Shown one piece after another: positions 1-5,460 of a DNA stretch of 8,487 nt. Both the position numbers and the translations under genes were made by a program. Origin of the DNA: an uncultured Anaerolineaceae bacterium (GTDB lineage Bacteria; Chloroflexota; Anaerolineae; Anaerolineales; Anaerolineaceae); the NCBI GenBank assembly GCA_937907495.1, contig CALESS010000168.1, forward strand, positions 1 through 8,487. Reading direction: 5' to 3'. The first letter of the stretch is position 1. Each line of letters starts with the position of its first letter. A model generated the notes under the pieces. The model saw only the letters and a list, made by a program, of their open reading frames with translations, had not been told where the DNA came from and ran no database searches.

Positions 1-68
1 ATATGAAAAACGCGCCGAACCAGCGCGTCGAACAAGGTGTAGCGATCCATAAGGGGCAGGCTGTCCAA
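1..68 (-). CDS. 5' end of an unrecognised gene downstream of tRNA-Sec (partial)
   Basis: The minus strand reads open from a TTG at 68-66 to the window edge, giving about 22 residues beginning MDSLPLMDRYTLFDALVRRV. The start rests on a good ribosome-binding site, GGAGG at 78-74, five bases before the TTG. An in-frame ATG at 50-48 is the other candidate but lies 23 bases from that site. The gene begins 29 bases after the tRNA-Sec gene on the same strand, so it may be cotranscribed. Selenocysteine genes (selA, selB, selD) often sit beside this tRNA. The visible residues show neither a SelB GTPase start nor a SelD start, and resemble SelA only loosely (an LP..D stretch). I do not assign a function. 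Confidence 0.45.
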   Translation of the reverse strand, partial: MDSLPLMDRYTLFDALVRRVFH

Positions 69-97
69 AGAAACCTCCAACCAAATAAATAAAAAGG

Positions 98-191
98 CGG
101 GAATGGATGGGAGTCGAACCCACCGCGGCCCGCAACGCGACCCGCCACCGGTTTTGAAGACCGGGAAGCCCACCGGGACTTATCCACTCCC
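98..191 (-). tRNA. selC: tRNA-Sec (UCA anticodon)
   Basis: This is a selenocysteine tRNA that decodes in-frame UGA. Read on the minus strand from 191, it has an 8-bp acceptor stem (GGGAGTGG with CCATTCCC, one G-U). The D stem is 6 bp (AAGTCC with GGGCTT) closed by a four-base CGGT loop. The anticodon stem CCGGT/ACCGG carries the loop CTTCAAA, with anticodon TCA at 157-155. A long variable arm follows (GCGG-TCGC paired with GCGG-CCGC around one G-G mismatch). The T arm is GTGGG-TTCGACT-CCCAT. The discriminator base is G (98), as expected for tRNA-Sec. The next bases are CCT, so the full CCA tail is not encoded. The 8+5 acceptor/T stack, 6-bp D stem and long variable arm together separate it from tRNA-Ser and from a UGA suppressor. 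A TTTTT run at 95-91 follows directly and could help end transcription. Confidence 0.95.
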
Positions 192-197
192 AAATAA

Positions 198-206
198 ATT
201 GTATCA
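198..206 (-). promoter_or_regulatory. Extended -10 promoter of tRNA-Sec
   Basis: The minus strand reads TGATACAAT here, an extended -10 (TGn plus TACAAT, one mismatch from TATAAT). The six bases after the hexamer end at 192, so the expected transcription start falls on the first base of the tRNA (G191). No convincing -35 hexamer is seen at 16-18 bases, which fits an extended -10 promoter. The placement is read from sequence; the start site itself is inferred. Confidence 0.6.
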
Positions 207-375
207 CAGCGCATGAAAGCCAGATGAATCCAAAATGGGGCTGCCACACCTGCTGGGGGAAAAAGAGAACCGCGGAGGGCGCGCAGGGGTTATCTTTATG
301 GAAAATTCGGTTGCGCCATCCGCCTGGGGCGGGGGTGATTTTTCAAAATTGGATAAAAGCAGGGAAATTACCCTC

Positions 376-403
376 TTGTATTTCTTGATAAATGGCGTAT
401 ACT
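376..403 (+). promoter_or_regulatory. Sigma70-type promoter of the ATP-grasp gene
   Basis: TTGTAT (376-381) and TATACT (398-403) are separated by 16 bases and form a good vegetative-type promoter. Transcription would start near 410, giving a leader of about 55 bases before the ATG at 465. It is the best promoter-like pair in the 192-464 intergenic region. Confidence 0.6.
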
Positions 404-424
404 ACGAGGCTGTTGTGTTTAATA

Positions 425-443
425 CCGGTGAAATTCCGGTGAA
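425..443 (+). repeat. CCGGTGAA direct repeat in the leader
   Basis: CCGGTGAA occurs at 425-432 and again at 436-443, an 11-base period (one helical turn), just downstream of the expected transcription start. The same bases also allow a small ACCGG/CCGGT hairpin (424-428 with 436-440). The position would suit an operator or leader structure, but a chance duplication is possible. Confidence 0.3.
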
Positions 444-464
444 TCTGAGGAGACAGGAAGTAAG

Positions 465-1667
465 ATGAAACAAGAAAACGAAGTCCTTACCATGCAAGAA
501 GCGGAAGCTTCAGAAGGCGAAAAACCTCCCAGTATTCCCATGCGCCCGGCTCGTCCCTGGCGTGTGGCGGTAATCGCCAACGTAAAGGGAGAAGGGGTCC
601 TCCCGATTGATGCTCCAGCCGATGCGGGCGCAGAATTTGACCGAAGAGAAACCATCCAGGCCATTCAGGCTGCGATCGAATCGGATGGCCACATTACCAA
701 ATTTCTTCCCGCAGATGCCAATTTACCCGTAGCTCTGGGCGAGTTCCGCCCGGATGTATGCTTTAACATCGCCGAAGGTATCATGGGCGATGGCCGCGAA
801 GCGCAAGTTCCAGCTTTGCTGGAAATGCTGCGCATTCCGTACACCGCCTCCCGCGTGCTGGCCAATGCAGTAGGCCTGGATAAATCCATGACCAAGCACA
901 TCTGGCGTGACCACGGCCTGCCCACCGCTGAATTCCAGGAGTTCAGCAGCGGCGCGGATGCTCTCAACCCGGCCTTGAAGTTCCCGATGTTTGTCAAACC
1001 AGCCCGCGAGGGCACGGGGATGGGCATGGATGCTGGTGCGATCGTTTATAACGAAGACGAACTGCGCCAGCGGGTGCGCTGGGTGATTGAAACCTACCAG
1101 CAGCCTGCCCTGGTGGAAGAGTACCTGTGCGGGCGTGAGTTCACCGTGGCTGTGCTCGGCCGGGTGGATGCCTGCCAGTATGCCCGCCGGCCGGAACTCT
1201 ACGAACCGGATGGTTTTCATCGTATGCCGGTGCAGGAGATTGATAACAGCCGCTCTGTGACCCCGGGCGTCTATGGTTATGAAGCGAAAGCCCTGGGGTT
1301 GGATGAAGACGGCGTGCCACGCTTCATTTGCCCGGCGCCGATTGCCCCCGCCCTGGCCCGCCAATTGCAGGACCTTGCCATCAAGGCTCACCTGGCGATT
1401 GGTACAGAAGATGTCTCTCGCGTGGATATGCGGATGGACGCCGAAGGCAACCCGCGCCTGCTGGAGATCAACACCCTGCCCGGTCTGACGCCCGAATTCA
1501 GTGATCTGTGCGTCATCGCCAAGGCGGATGGCTTGAGCTACCAGGATTTGATTTTGGAGATCCTCTACTTGGGTGCCTCCCGTTGGAAGTTGTTCCCGGC
1601 CCGACCAGTGGAAATCCCTGCCCTGGAAGAAGTGGAAATGGCAAGGCTGCCGTTTACCCGAGAGTAG
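465..1667 (+). CDS. D-alanine--D-alanine ligase-like ATP-grasp protein
   Basis: This cytosolic ATP-grasp ligase, 400 aa, is related to D-Ala-D-Ala ligase (Ddl), which makes the peptidoglycan dipeptide. A lead-in of about 30 residues precedes the Ddl-like N-domain (WRVAVIANVKGEG, 32-44). FNIAEG at 100-105 stands where Ddl has its FNxLHG-type loop. IPYTAS (124-129) and LDKSMTK (138-144) follow. The ATP-grasp core has FVKPAREGTG (176-185) for nucleotide phosphates and VEEYLCGREF (217-226). The metal ligands D321, E334 and N336 fall in SRVDMRMD and LEINTLPGLT, with the same 13 and 2 residue spacing as canonical Ddl. The catalytic core is therefore intact, while the substrate loop (AEG for LHG, GDGRE for GEDG) is atypical, so the dipeptide made may not be D-Ala-D-Ala. 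The start ATG follows AGGAAG by four bases; an in-frame ATG at 492 is the alternative. The gene has its own promoter and terminator, so it is probably monocistronic. Confidence 0.85.
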   Translation: MKQENEVLTMQEAEASEGEKPPSIPMRPARPWRVAVIANVKGEGVLPIDAPADAGAEFDRRETIQAIQAAIESDGHITKFLPADANLPVALGEFRPDVCFNIAEGIMGDGREAQVPALLEMLRIPYTASRVLANAVGLDKSMTKHIWRDHGLPTAEFQEFSSGADALNPALKFPMFVKPAREGTGMGMDAGAIVYNEDELRQRVRWVIETYQQPALVEEYLCGREFTVAVLGRVDACQYARRPELYEPDGFHRMPVQEIDNSRSVTPGVYGYEAKALGLDEDGVPRFICPAPIAPALARQLQDLAIKAHLAIGTEDVSRVDMRMDAEGNPRLLEINTLPGLTPEFSDLCVIAKADGLSYQDLILEILYLGASRWKLFPARPVEIPALEEVEMARLPFTRE

Positions 1668-1673
1668 ATTGAG

Positions 1674-1707
1674 ACCGGAGGTTGCTCTTTGCAACCTCCG
1701 GTTTTTT
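1674..1707 (+). terminator. Rho-independent terminator
   Basis: A perfect 12-bp stem, ACCGGAGGTTGC (1674-1685) with GCAACCTCCGGT (1691-1702), closes a five-base loop and runs into a six-T tract (1702-1707). It lies seven bases after the ATP-grasp stop codon. It works only for plus-strand transcripts, because no T run follows the stem on the other strand. Confidence 0.95.
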
Positions 1708-1776
1708 CAATATTGTCTTTCTAGGGTTGATTCATATACTTTTATTAGGTTGTAGAGATAAACTGGGAAGAGCAGG

Positions 1777-2031
1777 TTAAGGTTTGCTGAAATGAAAATT
1801 CCAATCCAATGCTTCCCGGTCAGTTACTTGCCCATCCTCCACCACAAAGGCTTTGTCACCGACGACCTGGATTTGGTATAGGGCAGGGGTCACTTCATAC
1901 CCTTCCACCCGGGCGGATACCACCAAATTTCTGTCAGAAGCCGGAGTAATAACCGAAATCCAGTCACCGTTCCCCATTCTGGAACCCCAACTGACCTCCT
2001 GCCCGGAGGGTGTGGTAAATAAAAAATGCAC
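1777..2031 (-). CDS. Hypothetical protein, C-terminal beta-sandwich-like domain; probably a gene remnant
   Basis: Eighty-four codons from a GTG at 2031 to TAA at 1777. GAGGA lies seven bases upstream of the GTG, so translation is possible. The product has no signal peptide or membrane segment. The stretch around residues 45-84 (VEGYEVTPALYQIQVVGD, ending in a W-N-F-H-F strand) resembles the 'GY.vtPa.y.v.v...F.F' pattern of carboxypeptidase-regulatory or Ig-like extracellular domains. I infer a beta-sandwich domain from this pattern alone. The same frame continues upstream with protein-like sequence interrupted by stops (next entry), so this is more likely the intact tail of a broken secreted protein than a complete gene. 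It points away from menA and toward the ATP-grasp gene, with no operon partner. Confidence 0.5.
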   Translation of the reverse strand: MHFLFTTPSGQEVSWGSRMGNGDWISVITPASDRNLVVSARVEGYEVTPALYQIQVVGDKAFVVEDGQVTDREALDWNFHFSKP

Positions 2032-2220
2032 AATTTCATCCTCAGCTATTCCTCTAATCGTTCCTTACATTATGTACTGAGAGTCTGGCCCAAAATTGGT
2101 GGATGACTTGTACATATCCACCTGTTGGGGTGTAAATTATTCCTTGTCATCACCCTAGGTATAGAGTATCAGAAAATCAATGGGAAATGAACTGTCACTG
2201 TATTCCTTGTGTGGATCGGA
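2032..2220 (-). pseudogene. Decayed upstream part of the hypothetical gene
   Basis: Reading the minus strand in the frame of the 84-codon tail, the upstream sequence stays protein-like: SDPHKEYSDSSFPIDFLILY, then GDDKE, then FTPQQVDMYKSSTNFGPDSQ, then GTIRGIAEDEIV. In-frame TAG and TAA twice break it (at about 2157, 2139 and 2067). None of the three is TGA, so selenocysteine insertion cannot explain them. Upstream of about 2220 sense seems to pass to another frame (QYPNVPGMTSGF), which suggests a frameshift. The decay runs up to the menA promoter. This is judged on residue character only. A short GGTGGAT/ATCCACC inverted repeat (2098-2104, 2116-2122) also lies here, with no clear role. Confidence 0.4.
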
Positions 2221-2261
2221 ATCCAGAGGTCATTCCGGGTACATTGGGGTACTGCCCGATC

Positions 2262-2291
2262 CTGATCATCCAGTTCTTTGAGCGGTATAAT
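2262..2291 (+). promoter_or_regulatory. menA promoter, leaderless configuration
   Basis: A consensus TATAAT at 2286-2291 is followed after seven bases by the menA ATG (2299), whose A is the expected transcription start. A weak -35, CTGATC (2262-2267), lies 18 bases upstream. No Shine-Dalgarno sequence precedes the ATG. The arrangement implies a leaderless menA mRNA. Confidence 0.6.
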
Positions 2292-2298
2292 TTTGCGT

Positions 2299-3219
2299 AT
2301 GTCCCTATCATATCCTCAAACCACCCTTGAAAAAACTTCCTATCTGAAGCGCTGGTGGCTGGCCATCCGGCCGCGCACCCTGCCGGCAGCCGGCTCGCCG
2401 GTGCTGATCGGCTTTGCCATCGCCTGGGCTGCCGGGCAGTTCCGCTGGCTGCCCGCCTTGGTGATCCTGATCTGTGCTTTGCTGTTGCAAATCCTGGCGA
2501 ATTTGGTCAACGATGTGGGGGATTTTCAGAAAGGGACGGATACCAGCGGGCGGTTGGGGCCGACCCGGGTGACCCAGGCCGGGTTGCTGAAGCCTGGCGA
2601 AGTCTGGCTGGGAATTGGCGTGGTCATCCTGCTGGCACTGGGCGGGGGGTCGTATTTGGCCTGGGTGGGCGGTTGGCCGGTGCTGGTGATGGGCGGGGCA
2701 GCCATCGGGGGGGCCATGCTCTATACCCTCGGCCCGCTTTCGATGTCCGATTATGGCACGGGGGATTTATTTGCCCTGCTTTTCTTTGGCCTGGTGGCGG
2801 TGGGTGGAACCACTTACATCCTGACCGGGCAGGTGCTTCCGCTGGCCTTGCCGGGCGGCCTGGGGGCAGGGGCGTTGGTGACGGCAATCCTGGTGGTGAA
2901 TAACGTGCGGGATATCGAGTCCGACCGCAGGGCCGGGCGCAGGAATATTCCAGTGGTGTGGGGACGTAAAGCGGGCGAGGTGGAATATCTGCTGATGCTG
3001 GTTCTTGCGTATAGCCTGCCCATCCTGGTTTGGCTTTTGGGCTGGGCCAATGCCTGGATTCTGCTGCCCACGCTCAGCCTGCCGCGGGCGATACAATTGC
3101 TGCGCCGGATGCAGAACCTGCCCGCCGGCCCGGAGTTCAACCGGCTGCTGGCCCAGACGGCGCAGTTGGTGCTGGTTTACTGCCTGTTATTTGCGTTGGG
3201 GGTGGTGCTGGCGGCCTGA
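2299..3219 (+). CDS. menA: 1,4-dihydroxy-2-naphthoate polyprenyltransferase
   Basis: An integral membrane UbiA-superfamily enzyme that attaches a polyprenyl chain to DHNA, giving demethylmenaquinone. The 306-aa product shows the family start (WWLAIRPRTLPAAGSPVLIG). The first Asp-rich motif is NLVNDVGDFQKGTD at 68-81, with the N-D-x2-D pattern that binds Mg-diphosphate. The second is D205-x3-D209 in NNVRDIESDRRAGRR, followed by IPVVWGRK. The rest is hydrophobic, consistent with about eight or nine helices, and length is usual for MenA. An upstream in-frame TTG at 2278 is rejected as start, because it lies upstream of the -10 box and has no ribosome-binding site. UbiA-family enzymes for other aromatics are possible, but the MenA-type motifs and the adjacent menG support this call. 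The last 43 bases overlap the end of convergent menG. Confidence 0.92.
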   Translation: MSLSYPQTTLEKTSYLKRWWLAIRPRTLPAAGSPVLIGFAIAWAAGQFRWLPALVILICALLLQILANLVNDVGDFQKGTDTSGRLGPTRVTQAGLLKPGEVWLGIGVVILLALGGGSYLAWVGGWPVLVMGGAAIGGAMLYTLGPLSMSDYGTGDLFALLFFGLVAVGGTTYILTGQVLPLALPGGLGAGALVTAILVVNNVRDIESDRRAGRRNIPVVWGRKAGEVEYLLMLVLAYSLPILVWLLGWANAWILLPTLSLPRAIQLLRRMQNLPAGPEFNRLLAQTAQLVLVYCLLFALGVVLAA

Positions 3220-3935
3220 GGAGGTTCTGGAGGCGGTTTATGCCCCCAATGGATGGCCATAGTGCCTGCCATGCGGCGCACAAAACCTTCCACTACCAGG
3301 CCGGCCTGGCGGAAGCGTTCTGCCAGGGCTTCTGCCGTCAGGAATTGGGCGGTGGTTTCTGGCAGGTAGGTATAGGCTTCGGAATCCCCCGCAACCAATT
3401 TACCCAGCAGGGGGATGATGAACTTAAGGTAGAAGCGGATGAACGGCAGCAACAGGTTCGGCTGGGGGGGAGTGGTATCCAGTGAAGCCACCCGGCCCTC
3501 CGGGCGCAGAACGCGCCGATGTTCGGCCAGGGTTTGTGCCACATCCGGCACGTTGCGCAGCAAATAGCCGGATATCACTCCATCGAAAGCTTCCGCAGCA
3601 AAGGGTAAATTCCCCGCATCCACCACCACCCACAATACCCGCCCGCCATGCTGCCGCTGGCAGCCGATGAGCATCATTTCCAGGGTTAAATCGGCGGCGA
3701 TGACCCGCACTCCGGGGGTGGTTTCGATCAGTTGCAGCGCCAGGTCACCGGTGCCGCTGCCCAGATCGAGCAGCAGTTGGCCGGGCTGGGGTTGCAAATG
3801 CCGGATGGCTTCCGCCCGCCAGGCACGGTCCCGGCCAAAGGTCATCAACCGGTTCAACAGGTCGTAGCGTCCGGCGATGCGGGCGAACATGTGCCGGACG
3901 TAAACCAGGCGTTCGGATCCCTGGGGCGGTTTCAC
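3177..3935 (-). CDS. menG: Demethylmenaquinone methyltransferase
   Basis: A SAM-dependent UbiE/MenG enzyme that methylates demethylmenaquinone, the final step of menaquinone synthesis; 252 aa. Visible family features are MFARIAGRYDLLNRLMTFG (16-34), the SAM-binding glycine motif LDLGSGTGD (56-64), LLRNVPDV and EHRRVLRPEGR, the AYTYLPET segment, and a C-terminal AIHWGHKP. I place the start at GTG 3935, not at an in-frame TTG at 3971. The GTG overlaps the permease stop as GTGA and has GAGGG six bases upstream. A proline/alanine-rich tail of about 20 residues (from PPPEPPQ) runs across the menA end and looks like accessory sequence. As last gene of the ABC operon it should be translationally coupled to the permease. 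No terminator is seen between it and menA. Confidence 0.92.
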   Translation of the reverse strand: MKPPQGSERLVYVRHMFARIAGRYDLLNRLMTFGRDRAWRAEAIRHLQPQPGQLLLDLGSGTGDLALQLIETTPGVRVIAADLTLEMMLIGCQRQHGGRVLWVVVDAGNLPFAAEAFDGVISGYLLRNVPDVAQTLAEHRRVLRPEGRVASLDTTPPQPNLLLPFIRFYLKFIIPLLGKLVAGDSEAYTYLPETTAQFLTAEALAERFRQAGLVVEGFVRRMAGTMAIHWGHKPPPEPPQAASTTPNANNRQ

Positions 3936-4687
3936 AGGCTTCCCTCGCTCACCTGGAACTGCCACGGGCAAAGCTTGCGGTGCAGCAAATCGGCGGCAAA
4001 ATACAACACCAGACCGAGCAGGCTCATCGCCATGACGCCCGCATACATCTTTGTATAGTCGTAGAGGGTGGTGCCGTAGAGATAGATGTAGTATCCCAGG
4101 CCGCGGGTGGTGGCGATCAGCTCCACAATGTACAGCACCGCCACCGCCGAGCCAATGGACTGACGCACCGCGGTCAGGATGGCGGGCAGGGTGGCTGGAA
4201 AGTACACGTATTTGAACAAACCGCGCCGCCCGGCCCCCAGGCTGCGCACCGAATAGATCAACTCCGGACGGATGGCCGCGGCCTGATCGCGCACCAGCAC
4301 CAGGATCTGGAAGAAGAGGATGAGGAAGATCATCACAATTTTGGAGAGATCATTGATCCCCAGGAAGAGCATGACGACCGGAACCAGAACCACCTTGGGA
4401 ATGGGGTAAAGAATGTAGATGAGGGGGGAGAAGATGCGGTTCAAAGCCTGGGATTGTCCGAGTACCAGGCCGGCCGGGGCAGCCAGGGCAATTGAAAGCA
4501 GCAAGGAGGCCAGCACCCGCCATGCCGAGGCGAGGAAATGCCCGCCCAGTTCGCCGCCCATTTCGCTGAAGAAGGCGCGGAAAACGGGCAAAGGGCCGGG
4601 AAGAATATCCCGCTGCACCAGCAGGGCCAGAGCCTGCCAGGCGACGAGCAACAACAGACTGGTCCACAGCAGGTTGAAGCGCTTCAT
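3932..4687 (-). CDS. ABC transporter permease, NitT/TauT (SsuC-like) family
   Basis: The membrane channel of an importer for small organic ions, 251 aa, with about six predicted helices (roughly 6-24, 56-78, 87-108, 114-132, 170-191, 214-235). The EAA-type cytoplasmic loop that contacts the ATPase is SLGAGRRGLFKYVYFPATLP at 149-168, followed by AILTAVRQSIGSA and VELIATTRGLGYYI, typical of the SsuC/TauC/ThiX group. The ATG at 4687 overlaps the ATPase stop as ATGA, and its own TGA overlaps the menG GTG. The family covers sulfonates, taurine, nitrate, thiamine pyrimidines and others, so sequence alone does not give the substrate. Confidence 0.9.
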   Translation of the reverse strand: MKRFNLLWTSLLLLVAWQALALLVQRDILPGPLPVFRAFFSEMGGELGGHFLASAWRVLASLLLSIALAAPAGLVLGQSQALNRIFSPLIYILYPIPKVVLVPVVMLFLGINDLSKIVMIFLILFFQILVLVRDQAAAIRPELIYSVRSLGAGRRGLFKYVYFPATLPAILTAVRQSIGSAVAVLYIVELIATTRGLGYYIYLYGTTLYDYTKMYAGVMAMSLLGLVLYFAADLLHRKLCPWQFQVSEGSL

Positions 4688-5460
4688 GAGTTGGCATCCC
4701 GAAGCTCCGCCCGAATGCGGGTGGTCAGCTGTGTATAGGCTGCATCCACTACCGGCGGCTGACAGCCCCGGAAGGGGTTGGTTAAGACGAGCGGGGTGAT
4801 GTTGGTGTGATTTTGCAATACCAGGACCTTGCCGCCGATCAGCAGCGCTTCTTCGATGGTGTGCGTGACCAAAATCGTGGTCAGGGGACGTTCACCGGGT
4901 AATTCCAACACCAGGGATTGCAGGCTCTCGCGGGTGGGGGCGTCCAGCGAGGCAAAGGGTTCATCCATCAGCAGCAGGTCGGGTTGCAGCACCAGGGTAC
5001 GGGCGATGGCTGCCCGCTGGCGCTGCCCACCGGAGACCTGCCCGGGGAACTGATCTGCCACTGCGTTTAGCCCCAGGCGGTCCAGCCAGTGGCGGACGCG
5101 GGCGGGGGCATCGGCGGCAAGGGCTTCGGGCGGGGCGTGGCGGGAATCCGGGCCATAAAAACGGCGCAAATCCAGCCCCAGAGTGACGTTCTGGCGCAAG
5201 GTGGCCCAGGGCAGCAGGCCGTAATCTTGCAGGATGAGGCCGGTTTGCGGGCGGGGCCGGAGGATGGGCTGACCGTGAATCAACAACTGTCCGCCGGTCG
5301 GCTGCCGCAAGCCGGCCAACAAGTAGAGCAACGTGGATTTTCCACACCCGGAGGCTCCGATCACCGCCCAGGAATCCCCTGCTTCCACCTGCCAGGAAAA
5401 ATCCTGGAAGATGGGGGGCTGTTTTCCGTATTGGAAGGTGAGGGCGTGGGCCTGGATCAC
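4684..5460 (-). CDS. ABC transporter ATP-binding protein, NitT/TauT (SsuB-like) family
   Basis: The cytoplasmic ATPase that powers the importer, 258 aa. All nucleotide-binding motifs are intact: Walker A GASGCGKST (35-43), Q-loop in LILQDYGLLPW (Q78), signature VSGGQRQR (142-149), Walker B LLLMDEPF with catalytic E167, D-loop SLD (171-173) and switch H200 in LVTHTIEEAL. The Q-loop LLPW is typical of the SsuB/TauB group. About 20 extra residues lie between the Q-loop and signature (near 100-118, DSRHAPPEALAADAPAR), a modest insertion in the helical subdomain. The GTG start at 5460 overlaps the binding-protein stop as GTGA. Confidence 0.93.
   Translation of the reverse strand: MIQAHALTFQYGKQPPIFQDFSWQVEAGDSWAVIGASGCGKSTLLYLLAGLRQPTGGQLLIHGQPILRPRPQTGLILQDYGLLPWATLRQNVTLGLDLRRFYGPDSRHAPPEALAADAPARVRHWLDRLGLNAVADQFPGQVSGGQRQRAAIARTLVLQPDLLLMDEPFASLDAPTRESLQSLVLELPGERPLTTILVTHTIEEALLIGGKVLVLQNHTNITPLVLTNPFRGCQPPVVDAAYTQLTTRIRAELRDANS

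Noticed and set aside
235..468. Open frame of 77 codons ending in an ATGA overlap with the ATP-grasp start
   Set aside because: It has no ribosome-binding site or family resemblance, and the promoter at 376-403 lies inside it. The overlap is probably chance.
723..1694. Long minus-strand open frame (323 codons) inside the ATP-grasp gene
   Set aside because: It is antisense to a gene with clear ATP-grasp motifs, has atypical residue composition (rich in H, Q, R) and runs into the terminator stem. It is a shadow of the real frame.
2098..2122. GGTGGAT/ATCCACC inverted repeat as a terminator
   Set aside because: The loop is 11 bases and no T tract follows on either strand. It lies inside the decayed gene.
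3936..3971. TTG 3971 as the menG start
   Set aside because: It would overlap the permease by 40 bases. GTG 3935 has a better ribosome-binding site, a GTGA junction like its neighbours, and keeps all conserved motifs.
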